DNA from: Planctomycetales bacterium
GTDB lineage: Bacteria > Planctomycetota > Phycisphaerae > SM23-33
Reading direction: 5' to 3'
Length of the DNA stretch: 7,794 nt
NCBI GenBank assembly: GCA_030642005.1
Contig: DAOWOP010000122.1
Coordinates: forward strand, 1-7,794
Shown here: one piece after another, positions 1 to 5,123 of the stretch
Numbering within the stretch: the stretch's first letter is position 1
Layout: each line of letters starts with the position of its first letter
The notes under the pieces: model-generated
Told to the model about the DNA's origin: nothing
The model's database searches: none
The model's input: only the letters and a program-made list of their open reading frames with translations
Program-made: the position numbers and the translations under genes

Positions 1-31
1 GCTGACCGCTGATTGCTGATTGCTGATTGCT
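1..31. repeat. Heptamer array (GCTGATT), cut by window start
   Basis: Four 7-bp units in perfect register (GCTGACC, then GCTGATT three times) followed by GCTT. The same heptamer occurs at 4228-4262, in the palindrome at 5994-6061 and in the MITE-like element at 7265-7404, so this is probably the right part of a similar element cut off by the window edge. The rest of the 160-bp leader before the first gene holds no element I can name. It does contain GCYGGAAAAATC twice, near 51 and 93. Confidence 0.75.
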
Positions 32-160
32 TAAAAATTTGCGAATCTCGCCGGAAAAATCAGTTACACACCAGTATGCTCTTGCACTTTCCCGCTGGAA
101 AAATCGCGCGTGATTTGTTATTGTTCTCAAGCCTGATAAGGCATCATGGAAGGATAACCT

Positions 161-1306
161 ATGACCAACGACCCATTGACCCCTTACGGCAACAAGCCGA
201 TGGTTACGCCCATCGTCAACGCCGTTAACTACGAGTACGACTCTTTCGAGGTCCTGCGCCAGATTACCGACGGCGAGATCGACGGCTACACGTATCATCG
301 CGACGACAACCCGACGGTCCGCAGCGTCGAAAAAACCGTCGCAGCCATGGAGAGCGCCGAAGACTGCATCATCTGCACGACGGGTATGGCCGCCTGCACA
401 CTGGTGTATCTGACGTACCTCAGCGCCGGCGATCACCTGATCCTCTTCCACGACATCTACGGCGCGAACTACAAGGTCTCGCTGATCCTCGAGAGGCTCG
501 GGATCGAGATTACCTGGGTCGAAGCCACTGCCGACGGCGACATCAGCGAGCACGTCAAACCGAACACGCGGATGATCCTTTGCGAGACGCCCAGCAATCC
601 GCTGTGCAAGGTCATCGACATAGCCGCGCTGCGTGAACAGGCCGACCGCGCCGCCGCGATGCTCATTGTCGATAACACCTTCGCCACGCCATATCACCAG
701 AATCCGCTGTCGCTCGGAGCCGACCTGGTCATCCACAGCGCCACCAAGGGTCTGGGCGGGCACAACGACCTGATGGCCGGCGCTATCGCGGGCACAAAGG
801 AGCACTACAACAACCTCTGGTTCACCCGCCAGGCGATCGGGACGACGCTGGATGCATATTCGGCCAGCCTGCTGGAGCGAGGGCTTAAGACCTTCGACCT
901 GCGCGCCGAAACAATGTCAGCCAACGCACAGGCAATGGCTGAATTTCTCCACGGGCATCCGAAAGTCTCGCGGATTATCTATCCCGGCCTGACCGACGAC
1001 CCGGGGCATGAGGTTGCCTGCAAGCAGATGCACAACGGCTTCGGCGGCCTGCTCGCCTTCGACGTCGGAGACACCGAAGACGATGCCAAGACGTTCATCA
1101 ACGAACTAAAGAGGATCTATCACGCCGTCAGCCTGGGCGCTACTGAATCGCTGATTTGCATCCCTTGCCTGACGACGATGCTCTATCTGCCGCCCGAACG
1201 CCGGACGAGTTTCGGTGTGAAGGTCAACACCGTCCGACTGTCAGCCGGCATCGAAAAGACCGACCTGCTCGTCGAAGACCTCAAGCAGGCGATGGATAAG
1301 GTATGA
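161..1306 (+). CDS. PLP-dependent trans-sulfuration enzyme (cystathionine gamma-synthase/lyase family)
   Basis: This 381-residue protein has the full length usual for the Cys/Met-metabolism PLP family (fold type I, cytosolic). These enzymes make, cleave or sulfhydrylate C4 thioethers in methionine/cysteine metabolism. Visible signatures in order are YxRxxNPT at 45-52, the phosphate-binding CTTGMAA at 72-78, the pyridine-nitrogen Asp in VDNTFATP (D171), the Schiff-base lysine in SATKGLGGHND (K196), SLGATESL at 324-331, and the substrate-carboxylate arginine in VRLSAGIE (R359). The start ATG is preceded by GGAAGG at 148-153, 7 nt upstream. Sequence alone does not settle synthase, gamma-lyase, methionine gamma-lyase or O-acetylhomoserine sulfhydrylase, so no symbol is given. 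The last 22 codons plus stop (1238-1306) are present a second time at 2199-2267, beyond a toxin-antitoxin cassette. The present C-terminus may therefore have been contributed by that duplication. Confidence 0.93.
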   Translation: MTNDPLTPYGNKPMVTPIVNAVNYEYDSFEVLRQITDGEIDGYTYHRDDNPTVRSVEKTVAAMESAEDCIICTTGMAACTLVYLTYLSAGDHLILFHDIYGANYKVSLILERLGIEITWVEATADGDISEHVKPNTRMILCETPSNPLCKVIDIAALREQADRAAAMLIVDNTFATPYHQNPLSLGADLVIHSATKGLGGHNDLMAGAIAGTKEHYNNLWFTRQAIGTTLDAYSASLLERGLKTFDLRAETMSANAQAMAEFLHGHPKVSRIIYPGLTDDPGHEVACKQMHNGFGGLLAFDVGDTEDDAKTFINELKRIYHAVSLGATESLICIPCLTTMLYLPPERRTSFGVKVNTVRLSAGIEKTDLLVEDLKQAMDKV

Positions 1307-1326
1307 AAAATCCCGGCGGCGGGTGG

Positions 1327-1432
1327 CTGAAGGCGTAGGGTGGGACGAAGCGACTCGTGCTACGTAGCGAACTACTTCGCAGAGTAGCAAGCGTAGTCCC
1401 ACCAAATCGAATTTGTCGTCGTGCCACGAATC
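1327..1432 (+). repeat. 106-bp palindromic repeat, copy R1
   Basis: It is nearly identical to 2068-2173 (103 of 106 bases). A 65-bp core at 1339-1403 is bounded by the inverted arms GGTGGGAC and GTCCCACC. Inside, GCTAC/GTAGC and GCGAA/TTCGC form a further stem with loop CTAC. It starts about 20 bp after the enzyme stop codon and resembles REP/MITE-type non-coding elements. Open frames across it encode nothing recognisable. It is the main content of the 234-bp gap before the antitoxin. Confidence 0.85.
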
Positions 1433-1459
1433 TCCCGATAAAATAATCACAGGTATTGC

Positions 1460-1513
1460 TTGACAAAGACGATAAATAGTTGTAACTTATTAAAGAGTTG
1501 AATAGTTGAACTT
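1460..1513 (+). promoter_or_regulatory. Promoter and likely operator of the toxin-antitoxin operon
   Basis: A perfect -35 hexamer TTGACA at 1460-1465 is followed by a 17-bp spacer and a weak -10 TAACTT at 1483-1488. The surrounding DNA is strikingly AT-rich compared with the flanking genes. A direct repeat, AATAGTTGTAACTT at 1475-1488 and AATAGTTGAACTT at 1501-1513, starts 26 bp apart, with the first copy covering the -10. Phd/YefM antitoxins typically repress their own promoter with toxin as co-repressor, so these repeats are good operator candidates. That role is inferred. Confidence 0.6.
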
Positions 1514-1540
1514 TTACTGACAAGGTACAGGAGTCTGATT

Positions 1541-1789
1541 ATGACTTCATTTGCTCTACGAGAATTTCGCAGGGAGTTATCGGGCATTACGGGCAGGGTG
1601 CAGCATAGCGGTGAGCGGGTTATCGTCAGCCGGAACGGCAAACCGGCCTTTGCCGTTGTGCCGGTGGACGATCTGGAGGCGCTTCAGCGTCTGGAAGATG
1701 AGATTGACCTCGCCGACGCTCGCAAGGCCCGCAGCGAGCGAGGGCGGAACATCTCGCTGAAAAAAGCCAGGAAAGCACTGAGGTTGTAG
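1541..1789 (+). CDS. Type II antitoxin, Phd/YefM family
   Basis: This 82-residue protein has the size of Phd/YefM antitoxins. The N-terminal half has the family pattern. A short helix with FRREL near residues 8-12 is followed by the beta segment GERVIVSRNGKPAFAVVPVD at about 24-43, and then by the helix DLEALQRLEDEIDLADA. The C-terminal tail (about 60-82) is rich in Lys/Arg and is expected to be the flexible toxin-binding, protease-sensitive part. In this family the N-terminal domain binds operator DNA and the C-terminus wraps and neutralises the toxin. AGGAG at 1529-1533 lies 7 nt before the ATG. The toxin starts 4 nt after the stop, the usual antitoxin-first order with translational coupling. 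The pair lies between two 106-bp direct repeats, which suggests acquisition as a cassette. Confidence 0.9.
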   Translation: MTSFALREFRRELSGITGRVQHSGERVIVSRNGKPAFAVVPVDDLEALQRLEDEIDLADARKARSERGRNISLKKARKALRL

Positions 1790-1793
1790 GTAA

Positions 1794-2057
1794 GTGGCCT
1801 ACGACGTCCAAATCAGACCGGCTGCCTGGCGGCAACTTCAGCGCCTGCCCAAGGCTCTCCAGCGGCGAATTCTCGACAGGCTCGAATCGCTGTCGAAGAA
1901 TCCCCGTCCCATCGGGTCAGTCAAACTAACGGGTTCAGAATGCACATACCGAGTCCGCATTGGTGATTATCGAGTGATTTACGACGTGCTGGACCGCGCG
2001 GTTGTGGTATTGGTCTTGAAAATCGCCCACCGCCGCGATGTGTACAGGAGGCGGTAG
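1794..2057 (+). CDS. Type II toxin, RelE/ParE superfamily
   Basis: This 87-residue basic protein begins with GTG, 4 nt after the antitoxin stop. It shows the RelE/ParE layout: N-terminal strand YDVQIRPAAWRQLQRLP, a helical hairpin (about 19-36), NPRPIGSVKL, then the conserved YRVRIGDYRVIYDV (52-65) and the terminal VLKIAHRRDVYRR (74-86). Arg53, Arg55, Arg60, His79, Arg80, Arg81 and Tyr84 lie where RelE-type ribosome-dependent mRNA interferases keep catalytic and rRNA-contacting residues, so an mRNA-cleaving RelE-like toxin is more likely than a ParE gyrase inhibitor. That distinction is inferred. The frame is complete with no sign of decay. The stop is only 10 bp before repeat copy R2. The GTG start and tight spacing suggest coupled, limited translation. 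Confidence 0.9.
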   Translation: MAYDVQIRPAAWRQLQRLPKALQRRILDRLESLSKNPRPIGSVKLTGSECTYRVRIGDYRVIYDVLDRAVVVLVLKIAHRRDVYRRR

Positions 2058-2067
2058 GTCGGATCAT

Positions 2068-2173
2068 CTGAAGGCGTGGGGTGGGACGAAGCGACTCGTG
2101 CTACGTAGCGAACTACTTCGCAGAGTAGCAAGCGTAGTCCCACCAAATCGAATTTGCCGTCGTGCCAGGAATC
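2068..2173 (+). repeat. 106-bp palindromic repeat, copy R2
   Basis: This is the second copy of the 1327-1432 element in the same orientation, with 3 differences. The GGTGGGAC and GTCCCACC arms lie at 2080-2087 and 2137-2144. It starts 10 bp after the toxin stop, so the hairpin may also stop or protect the toxin-antitoxin transcript. There is no obvious T-tract after it. Confidence 0.85.
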
Positions 2174-2197
2174 GGTGGGACTTCGTCCCACCCTACG
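2174..2197 (-). repeat. Short inverted derivative of the R repeat
   Basis: GGTGGGAC, TTC, GTCCCACC (2174-2192) followed by CTACG makes a perfect 8-bp stem with a 3-nt loop. Read on the minus strand it begins CGTAGGGTGGGACGAAG, identical to the start of R1, and then jumps straight to the closing arm. It is therefore an R-type element lacking the middle of about 45 bp, in opposite orientation. It abuts R2 on the left and the duplicated gene end on the right. Confidence 0.7.
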
Positions 2198-2198
2198 G

Positions 2199-2267
2199 CT
2201 GTCAGCCGGCATCGAAAAGACCGACCTGCTCGTCGAAGACCTCAAGCAGGCGCTGAATAAGGTCTGA
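2199..2267 (+). pseudogene. Duplicated 3' end of the trans-sulfuration enzyme gene
   Basis: Twenty-two codons plus TGA are in register with codons 360-381 of the gene at 161-1306. The fragment has three base differences: ATG to CTG (Met378Leu), GAT to AAT (Asp379Asn) and GTA to GTC (silent). All three fall in the last five codons. There is no start codon or upstream gene body, because the sequence before it is a hairpin repeat, so it cannot be expressed as an enzyme. Similarity continues 3 bases past the stop, to 2270. It marks the far boundary of the cassette. It could be the original 3' end of the gene displaced by an insertion, or a copy. Confidence 0.85.
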
Positions 2268-2281
2268 AAATGTGAAAATAG

Positions 2282-2380
2282 GGGTGCCGTGGCCGCGGTG
2301 TTTGCGACCACGCGGATGCGCAGACGTTAACGTGGTCGCAAACACCGCGGCCACGGCACCCGGCACCCGGCCGTTTTTTT
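2282..2380 (+). terminator. Perfect 31-bp-stem hairpin with trailing T-tract
   Basis: The arms 2282-2312 and 2331-2361 are perfect reverse complements (31 bp) around an 18-nt loop. A second copy of CGGCACCC and then GGCCG lead into seven Ts at 2374-2380. The T-tract is 12 nt beyond the stem, so this is not a textbook intrinsic terminator. It could end transcription of the enzyme gene as it stood before the cassette separated them. The long perfect GC-rich stem also fits a repeat of REP/MITE type. Both roles are inferred from structure. Confidence 0.55.
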
Positions 2381-2381
2381 C

Positions 2382-2409
2382 TACTGACTACCGACTACTG
2401 ACTACTGAA
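2382..2409. repeat. Heptamer array (TACTGAC)
   Basis: There are four 7-bp units in register (TACTGAC, TACCGAC, TACTGAC, TACTGAA), then a partial TAC. It has the same period and nearly the same sequence as the GCTGATT arrays elsewhere in the window. The 424-bp gap between the toxin and the prepilin peptidase holds R2, the short derivative, the gene-end duplication, the long hairpin, this array and a promoter candidate. Confidence 0.7.
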
Positions 2410-2424
2410 TACTACGTTCGTTGG

Positions 2425-2453
2425 TTGCAAATACTTGCTGCCTCTGCTATCGT
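2425..2453 (+). promoter_or_regulatory. Candidate sigma-70 promoter of the prepilin peptidase gene
   Basis: TTGCAA (2425-2430), a 17-bp spacer, then TATCGT (2448-2453), preceded by TGC as in an extended -10. Each hexamer matches consensus at 4 of 6 positions. The -10 ends 28 bp before the ATG, leaving a short leader that contains AAGGGAG. This is a pattern match only. Confidence 0.4.
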
Positions 2454-2481
2454 TTCGGTCGTCTCAAGGGAGTCTTCGTAG

Positions 2482-3630
2482 ATGCACGTTATCTGGATTC
2501 CGTTTCTGTTTCTTGTCGGGGCCTGCGTGGGCAGTTTCCTGAACGTGGTGATATACCGCCTGCCTCGCGGCGAGAGCATTGTCTTTCCGGCAAGCCACTG
2601 CCCGTCATGCGGGCGGGCGATCAAGTGGCGCGACAACATCCCCATCGTCAGTTGGCTTCTGCTGCGAGGGCGGTGCCGATGGTGCGACGTGGGGATTTCA
2701 TCCCGCTATCTGCTGATCGAACTGCTGACGGCGGTGCTGGTGGCGGGGCTGTACGTTTGCTATTTCGTGCTGCGTCTCCGGGACGGGATAAGCGGTTTTA
2801 CCGAAGACTGGCCGATGTTCGTCGCTCACGCGGCGTTGCTGTGCGGGCTTCTGGCGGCCTCGGCGGTCGATATCGAACTGTTCATCGTTCCGCTACAGGT
2901 GATGTGGGTATGTGCGGCAGTGGGGATAGCATCCGCCGCCTTTCGACCAAATGACGCCTTCGTTCCCCATGCCTCGCCCGCAACGGCGGCGGTATCAGCC
3001 GGCGTTGTCGTCGGACTGCTGGCGGCGTGGGTGCTGCTGCGACGGGGATGGCTCCAACCCAGTTTTCTCGACGCCGACGATAAACCCATCACGGACGAAC
3101 GAGAAAGCACCGTAGCAATCACCGCACAGGACGGCGTGAACCCGCGAAAGGAAATCCTCCGCGAGGTTCTGTTCCTTGCTCCGGCGATTGTGCTGGGCAT
3201 AGCGGGATATTTCATCGCGACGCGAATCGGCGCCGCTGAAAGATTCTGCAACGAACTTTTCTGCGAAACCTCAATATCAAAGAACCTCGCATCGGGAACG
3301 GGTGCGGTTTTCGGGATGCTCGTCGGTGCCGCGTGGATTTGGGGCGCGAGGATATTCGGAACGCTGGGCTTCGGCAAGGAGGCGATGGGAATGGGCGACG
3401 TGCACATTCTCGCCGCCGTCGGCGCCGTCGCCGGATGGAAGGCCGCCACGCTAGTCTTTTTCGTCGCGCCGCTGTTCGGGTTGGTCTGGGCGCTGCACCT
3501 GCTTATCGCTCGCGGAAAGCGCGAACTGCCTTACGGACCCTGGCTGGCGCTGGGCACGCTGATTGTGCTGCTGTTTTACGACGCGCTGGTCATTTTTATA
3601 AATCGCTTTGCCGCTCTGATCGCGGCATAA
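2482..3630 (+). CDS. Type IV prepilin peptidase / N-methyltransferase (A24 family)
   Basis: This integral inner-membrane aspartyl protease cleaves the leader of type IV pilins or type II secretion pseudopilins, and the family also N-methylates the new N-terminus. The 382 residues begin with a membrane helix containing the conserved GSFLNVVIYRLPRGES (17-32). Next comes the zinc-binding-type cysteine set CPSC (40-43) and CRWC (65-68). The first catalytic Asp is probably D130 (ASAVDIE), and the second is in GMGD (303-306, D306). RELPYGPWLALG (347-358) is the family's downstream motif. About 172 residues separate the two aspartates, far more than in typical members of 250-290 residues. The extra part has a hydrophilic stretch at about 189-228 and another at about 250-270. 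AAGGGAG at 2466-2472 supports the start. No pilin or secretion genes are adjacent. Confidence 0.92.
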   Translation: MHVIWIPFLFLVGACVGSFLNVVIYRLPRGESIVFPASHCPSCGRAIKWRDNIPIVSWLLLRGRCRWCDVGISSRYLLIELLTAVLVAGLYVCYFVLRLRDGISGFTEDWPMFVAHAALLCGLLAASAVDIELFIVPLQVMWVCAAVGIASAAFRPNDAFVPHASPATAAVSAGVVVGLLAAWVLLRRGWLQPSFLDADDKPITDERESTVAITAQDGVNPRKEILREVLFLAPAIVLGIAGYFIATRIGAAERFCNELFCETSISKNLASGTGAVFGMLVGAAWIWGARIFGTLGFGKEAMGMGDVHILAAVGAVAGWKAATLVFFVAPLFGLVWALHLLIARGKRELPYGPWLALGTLIVLLFYDALVIFINRFAALIAA

Positions 3631-3640
3631 TGGTAAAAAC

Positions 3641-3769
3641 AAAAACAGACAGAGTAGCGGGATTATGGGGATTACGGGATTATAGGAATTTTCTTTTAAT
3701 TTTATCCTGTAATCTTAAAATCCCTATAATCCAGTAATCCCTGTAATCCCGCTCTATCTGTTTTTTTTT
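3641..3769. repeat. Large imperfect palindrome built from GGGATTACA-like 9-mers, ending in T9
   Basis: The left part (from ACAGACAG at 3645 through the GGGATTAT/GGGGATTAC/GGGATTATA units to 3686) is complementary to the right part (CCTATAATCC at 3723 to CTATCTGT at 3761). The interior is AT-rich. A-runs on the left and nine Ts on the right (3761-3769) give it the look of a bidirectional terminator between the prepilin peptidase and the next gene. The arms consist of degenerate 9-bp repeats. It fills nearly all of the 151-bp gap, and the next gene's ribosome-binding site starts at the end of the T-run. Confidence 0.7.
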
Positions 3770-3781
3770 GGAGAATCGACA

Positions 3782-4108
3782 ATGAACATGAAATTAGTAA
3801 AGGGTTACACCCTGGCGATTCTGGCCCTGTTGATATTGGTTGCGGCGGGGATCCTTCTTCTGAACAACCTTGGCGGGGAATGGAAGATGCAATTCTTCTG
3901 GAAGCCCATAACGCTTCGACCGGCTGTCGGGATGCTGCTGGCCGGCGTCGCCGGCGTCGTCGTCTGGTACACCGCCATCAGGCTCCTGCCGACGGCGCTT
4001 GTGTCCCTGCGAAAAGGAAAAGAGATTCAGCAGACCAAAAACGACCAGCAACGGTTAAAAAACCTGGAAAACCGGAAGAACGACTCGCCGAAATTAGGCT
4101 CTGTCTGA
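3782..4108 (+). CDS. Small two-helix membrane protein, LapA-domain-like (hypothetical)
   Basis: This 108-residue protein starts at ATG with GGAGA at 3770-3774, 7 nt upstream. An in-frame ATG two codons later is an alternative start. There are two hydrophobic segments, about 9-28 (YTLAILALLILVAAGILLLN) and about 47-70. A short polar hairpin with an aromatic strand (EWKMQFFWKPITL) lies between them, and a charged, helical C-terminal tail rich in Lys, Gln and Asn follows (about 77-108). This topology and the N...FFW...LRP pattern resemble LapA/YciS (DUF1049) proteins, which work in lipopolysaccharide assembly control. The match is by eye and no catalytic residues apply. The final residues LGSV and the stop come from the inverted terminus of the MITE-like element starting at about 4096, so the native C-terminus was probably different. 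Confidence 0.6.
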   Translation: MNMKLVKGYTLAILALLILVAAGILLLNNLGGEWKMQFFWKPITLRPAVGMLLAGVAGVVVWYTAIRLLPTALVSLRKGKEIQQTKNDQQRLKNLENRKNDSPKLGSV

Positions 4109-4298
4109 AAAGTATTTCAGACAGGCTTTCAGCATTCAGCAGTCAGCAAAAGAAAAAACTGAACACTGATTGCCCTGGCCGTGCCAGGGCGGTCAGCATT
4201 GCAGGTCCTTTGTTTATTTTGGTTTTGGCTGATTGCTGACTGCTGACTGCTGACTGCTGACTGCTTTGGGGCAATGTCTGACTTTTCAGACAGAACCT
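4096..4298. mobile_element. MITE-like element, long copy (203 bp)
   Basis: The terminal inverted repeats 4096-4113 and 4281-4298 have the pattern AGGYTCTGTCTGAAAAGT, with one difference. Each end also folds alone. On the left, CTGTCTGAAA/TTTCAGACAG forms a perfect 10-bp stem with loop AGTA (4101-4124). On the right, TGTCTGA/TCAGACA forms a 7-bp stem (4275-4292). The interior shares the 20-mer at 4144-4163 exactly with the element at 7265-7404. It also carries a hairpin GCCCTGGC-CGT-GCCAGGGC (4172-4190) and five GCTGATT/GCTGACT heptamers (4228-4262) that make it longer than the other copy. It has no coding capacity. It overlaps the last codons of the upstream gene. Confidence 0.8.
4228..4262. 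repeat. Heptamer array (GCTGATT/GCTGACT) inside the MITE-like element
   Basis: There are five units in exact 7-bp register, GCTGATT then GCTGACT four times, followed by GCTTT. The array lies near the right end of the 4096-4298 element, and shorter versions occupy the same place in the copy at 7265-7404. A difference in unit number is part of the length difference between the copies. Confidence 0.8.
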
Positions 4299-4344
4299 GG
4301 ATAAAGGTTAACGAAATTTTACTGTAATTGCGAAAAAGGCCTTG

Positions 4345-4350
4345 TATAAT
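4345..4350 (+). promoter_or_regulatory. Candidate -10 box (TATAAT) for the ompA-like gene
   Basis: A consensus TATAAT lies 53 bp before the ATG, in the unique stretch between the MITE-like element and the gene. At 17-bp spacing the -35 would be CTGTAA (4322-4327), a poor match. TTGCGA at 4328 is too close. The -10 is convincing by sequence alone and the promoter assignment is tentative. Confidence 0.4.
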
Positions 4351-4403
4351 CCACACGTTCGATCGGGGCAGTTTGACTAACAACAGAAAGAAAGGAGTTT
4401 CCC

Positions 4404-5096
4404 ATGAATCGCCTGACCGTTTTATCAGTGTCGATTATTCTTCTCGGCGCCTTGGCTGCGACAGGATGTAATGACCAGTGCCAGCAGGAACTGACGGCAC
4501 TGAAGCACCAGTATAACGACTTGCAGTTGGAAAAGGGTGACCTCCAGAAGTCCCTGACATCTTCCCGGAACAAGAACGACGAACTGATGACCTTGCTGGC
4601 AGGCAAAGGTTCGGAACTGGATGCCGCCAAGGCCGAACTGGCGACGGCGAAGACCGAACTGGTCGATCTGAAGGACAAAAAGTCCGTTCCACACACGCCC
4701 GTTCCGGCAGGCTGGCAGGAAACCGCCACCGGCGCAAAGGTAACACTGGCAAGTGACATTCTCTTCGCAGCCGGAAGAGCGACACTCTCGAAACAGGGCA
4801 CAGCCAGGTTGAAACAGATTGCCGCTACTATCAAGGCGACGTATCCCGGCTCGGTCGTTCGCGTGTACGGGTTCACCGACAGCGACCCGATAAAAAAGAC
4901 AAGGAAACTGTGGGCCGATAACCTGGACCTCTCGTCCAACAGGGCAATGGCCGTGGTTCGGCAGCTGCAAAAGTTGGGCATCCAGGCCGGTGAACTGGAG
5001 GCCATCGGAATGGGCGCGACTCATCCCGTTACCTCCAACAAGACGCGCGAAGGCAAGGCCGGGAATCGCAGAGTCGAAATCGTGGTGGTTAAATAG
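4404..5096 (+). CDS. OmpA/Pal-family peptidoglycan-binding envelope protein
   Basis: This 230-residue exported protein has a signal sequence at 1-21 with a hydrophobic core (LTVLSVSIILLGALAA) ending in ATGC, so Cys22 may be lipidated. The -3 position is Ala rather than the usual Leu, so the lipobox is weak. Residues about 28-92 form a charged heptad-type coiled coil, and a short Pro-containing linker (94-101) follows. The C-terminal OmpA-like domain (about 113-229) includes ILFAAGRATLS (119-129), GFTDSD (156-161) and NLDLSSNRAMAVV (173-185). Asp159 and Arg180 sit where this family binds the meso-diaminopimelate of peptidoglycan. RRVEIVV closes the domain. The probable role is anchoring the outer envelope to peptidoglycan. 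AAAGGAG at 4391-4397 supports the start. hisA follows after 27 bp and may be co-transcribed. Confidence 0.9.
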   Translation: MNRLTVLSVSIILLGALAATGCNDQCQQELTALKHQYNDLQLEKGDLQKSLTSSRNKNDELMTLLAGKGSELDAAKAELATAKTELVDLKDKKSVPHTPVPAGWQETATGAKVTLASDILFAAGRATLSKQGTARLKQIAATIKATYPGSVVRVYGFTDSDPIKKTRKLWADNLDLSSNRAMAVVRQLQKLGIQAGELEAIGMGATHPVTSNKTREGKAGNRRVEIVVVK

Positions 5097-5120
5097 ATTC
5101 ACGAATTCACGAATCAACGA
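5097..5120. repeat. Octamer array (ATTCACGA) filling the ompA-like/hisA gap
   Basis: Three 8-bp units are contiguous: ATTCACGA, ATTCACGA and ATCAACGA. They begin directly after the TAG of the upstream gene and are followed by TTC and the hisA ATG. The array occupies essentially the whole 27-bp spacer and leaves no Shine-Dalgarno sequence for hisA. Confidence 0.75.
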
Positions 5121-5123
5121 TTC

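Larger units (their letters stand above)
1238..2270 (+). other. Nested-repeat cassette: toxin-antitoxin pair between direct repeats
   Basis: The outer direct repeats are 1238-1309 and 2199-2270 (72 bp, 3 mismatches, offset 961 bp). They correspond to the 3' end of the trans-sulfuration gene. The inner direct repeats are 1327-1432 and 2068-2173 (106 bp, 3 mismatches, offset 741 bp). The antitoxin, toxin and their promoter lie between the inner repeats. No recombinase or transposase is present. Recombination across the inner pair would delete 741 bp including the toxin-antitoxin genes. Recombination across the outer pair would delete 961 bp and still leave an intact enzyme gene. How the cassette arose (site-specific insertion, transposition or tandem duplication) is inference. 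Confidence 0.75.

Noticed and set aside
1..31. CRISPR array from the heptamer repeats here and elsewhere
   Set aside because: The units are 7-10 bp and contiguous, without spacers, and there are no cas genes.
1..160. SAM-type or T-box riboswitch before the trans-sulfuration gene
   Set aside because: The leader is short, and I could not find the conserved core or paired stems of those RNA classes.
1241..1450. Minus-strand frames across the enzyme 3' end and R1
   Set aside because: They are composed of the antisense of the enzyme gene and the R repeat, with no independent coding signal.
1979..2311. 110-residue minus-strand frame containing SWHDGKFDLVGLRLLL
   Set aside because: The frame is the R repeat read in reverse. 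A near-identical peptide arises from R1, showing it is repeat sequence and not a gene.
2826..3449. 207-residue open frame on the minus strand
   Set aside because: It is an antisense shadow of the prepilin peptidase gene, Ser/Ala/Pro-rich from GC-rich codon complement.
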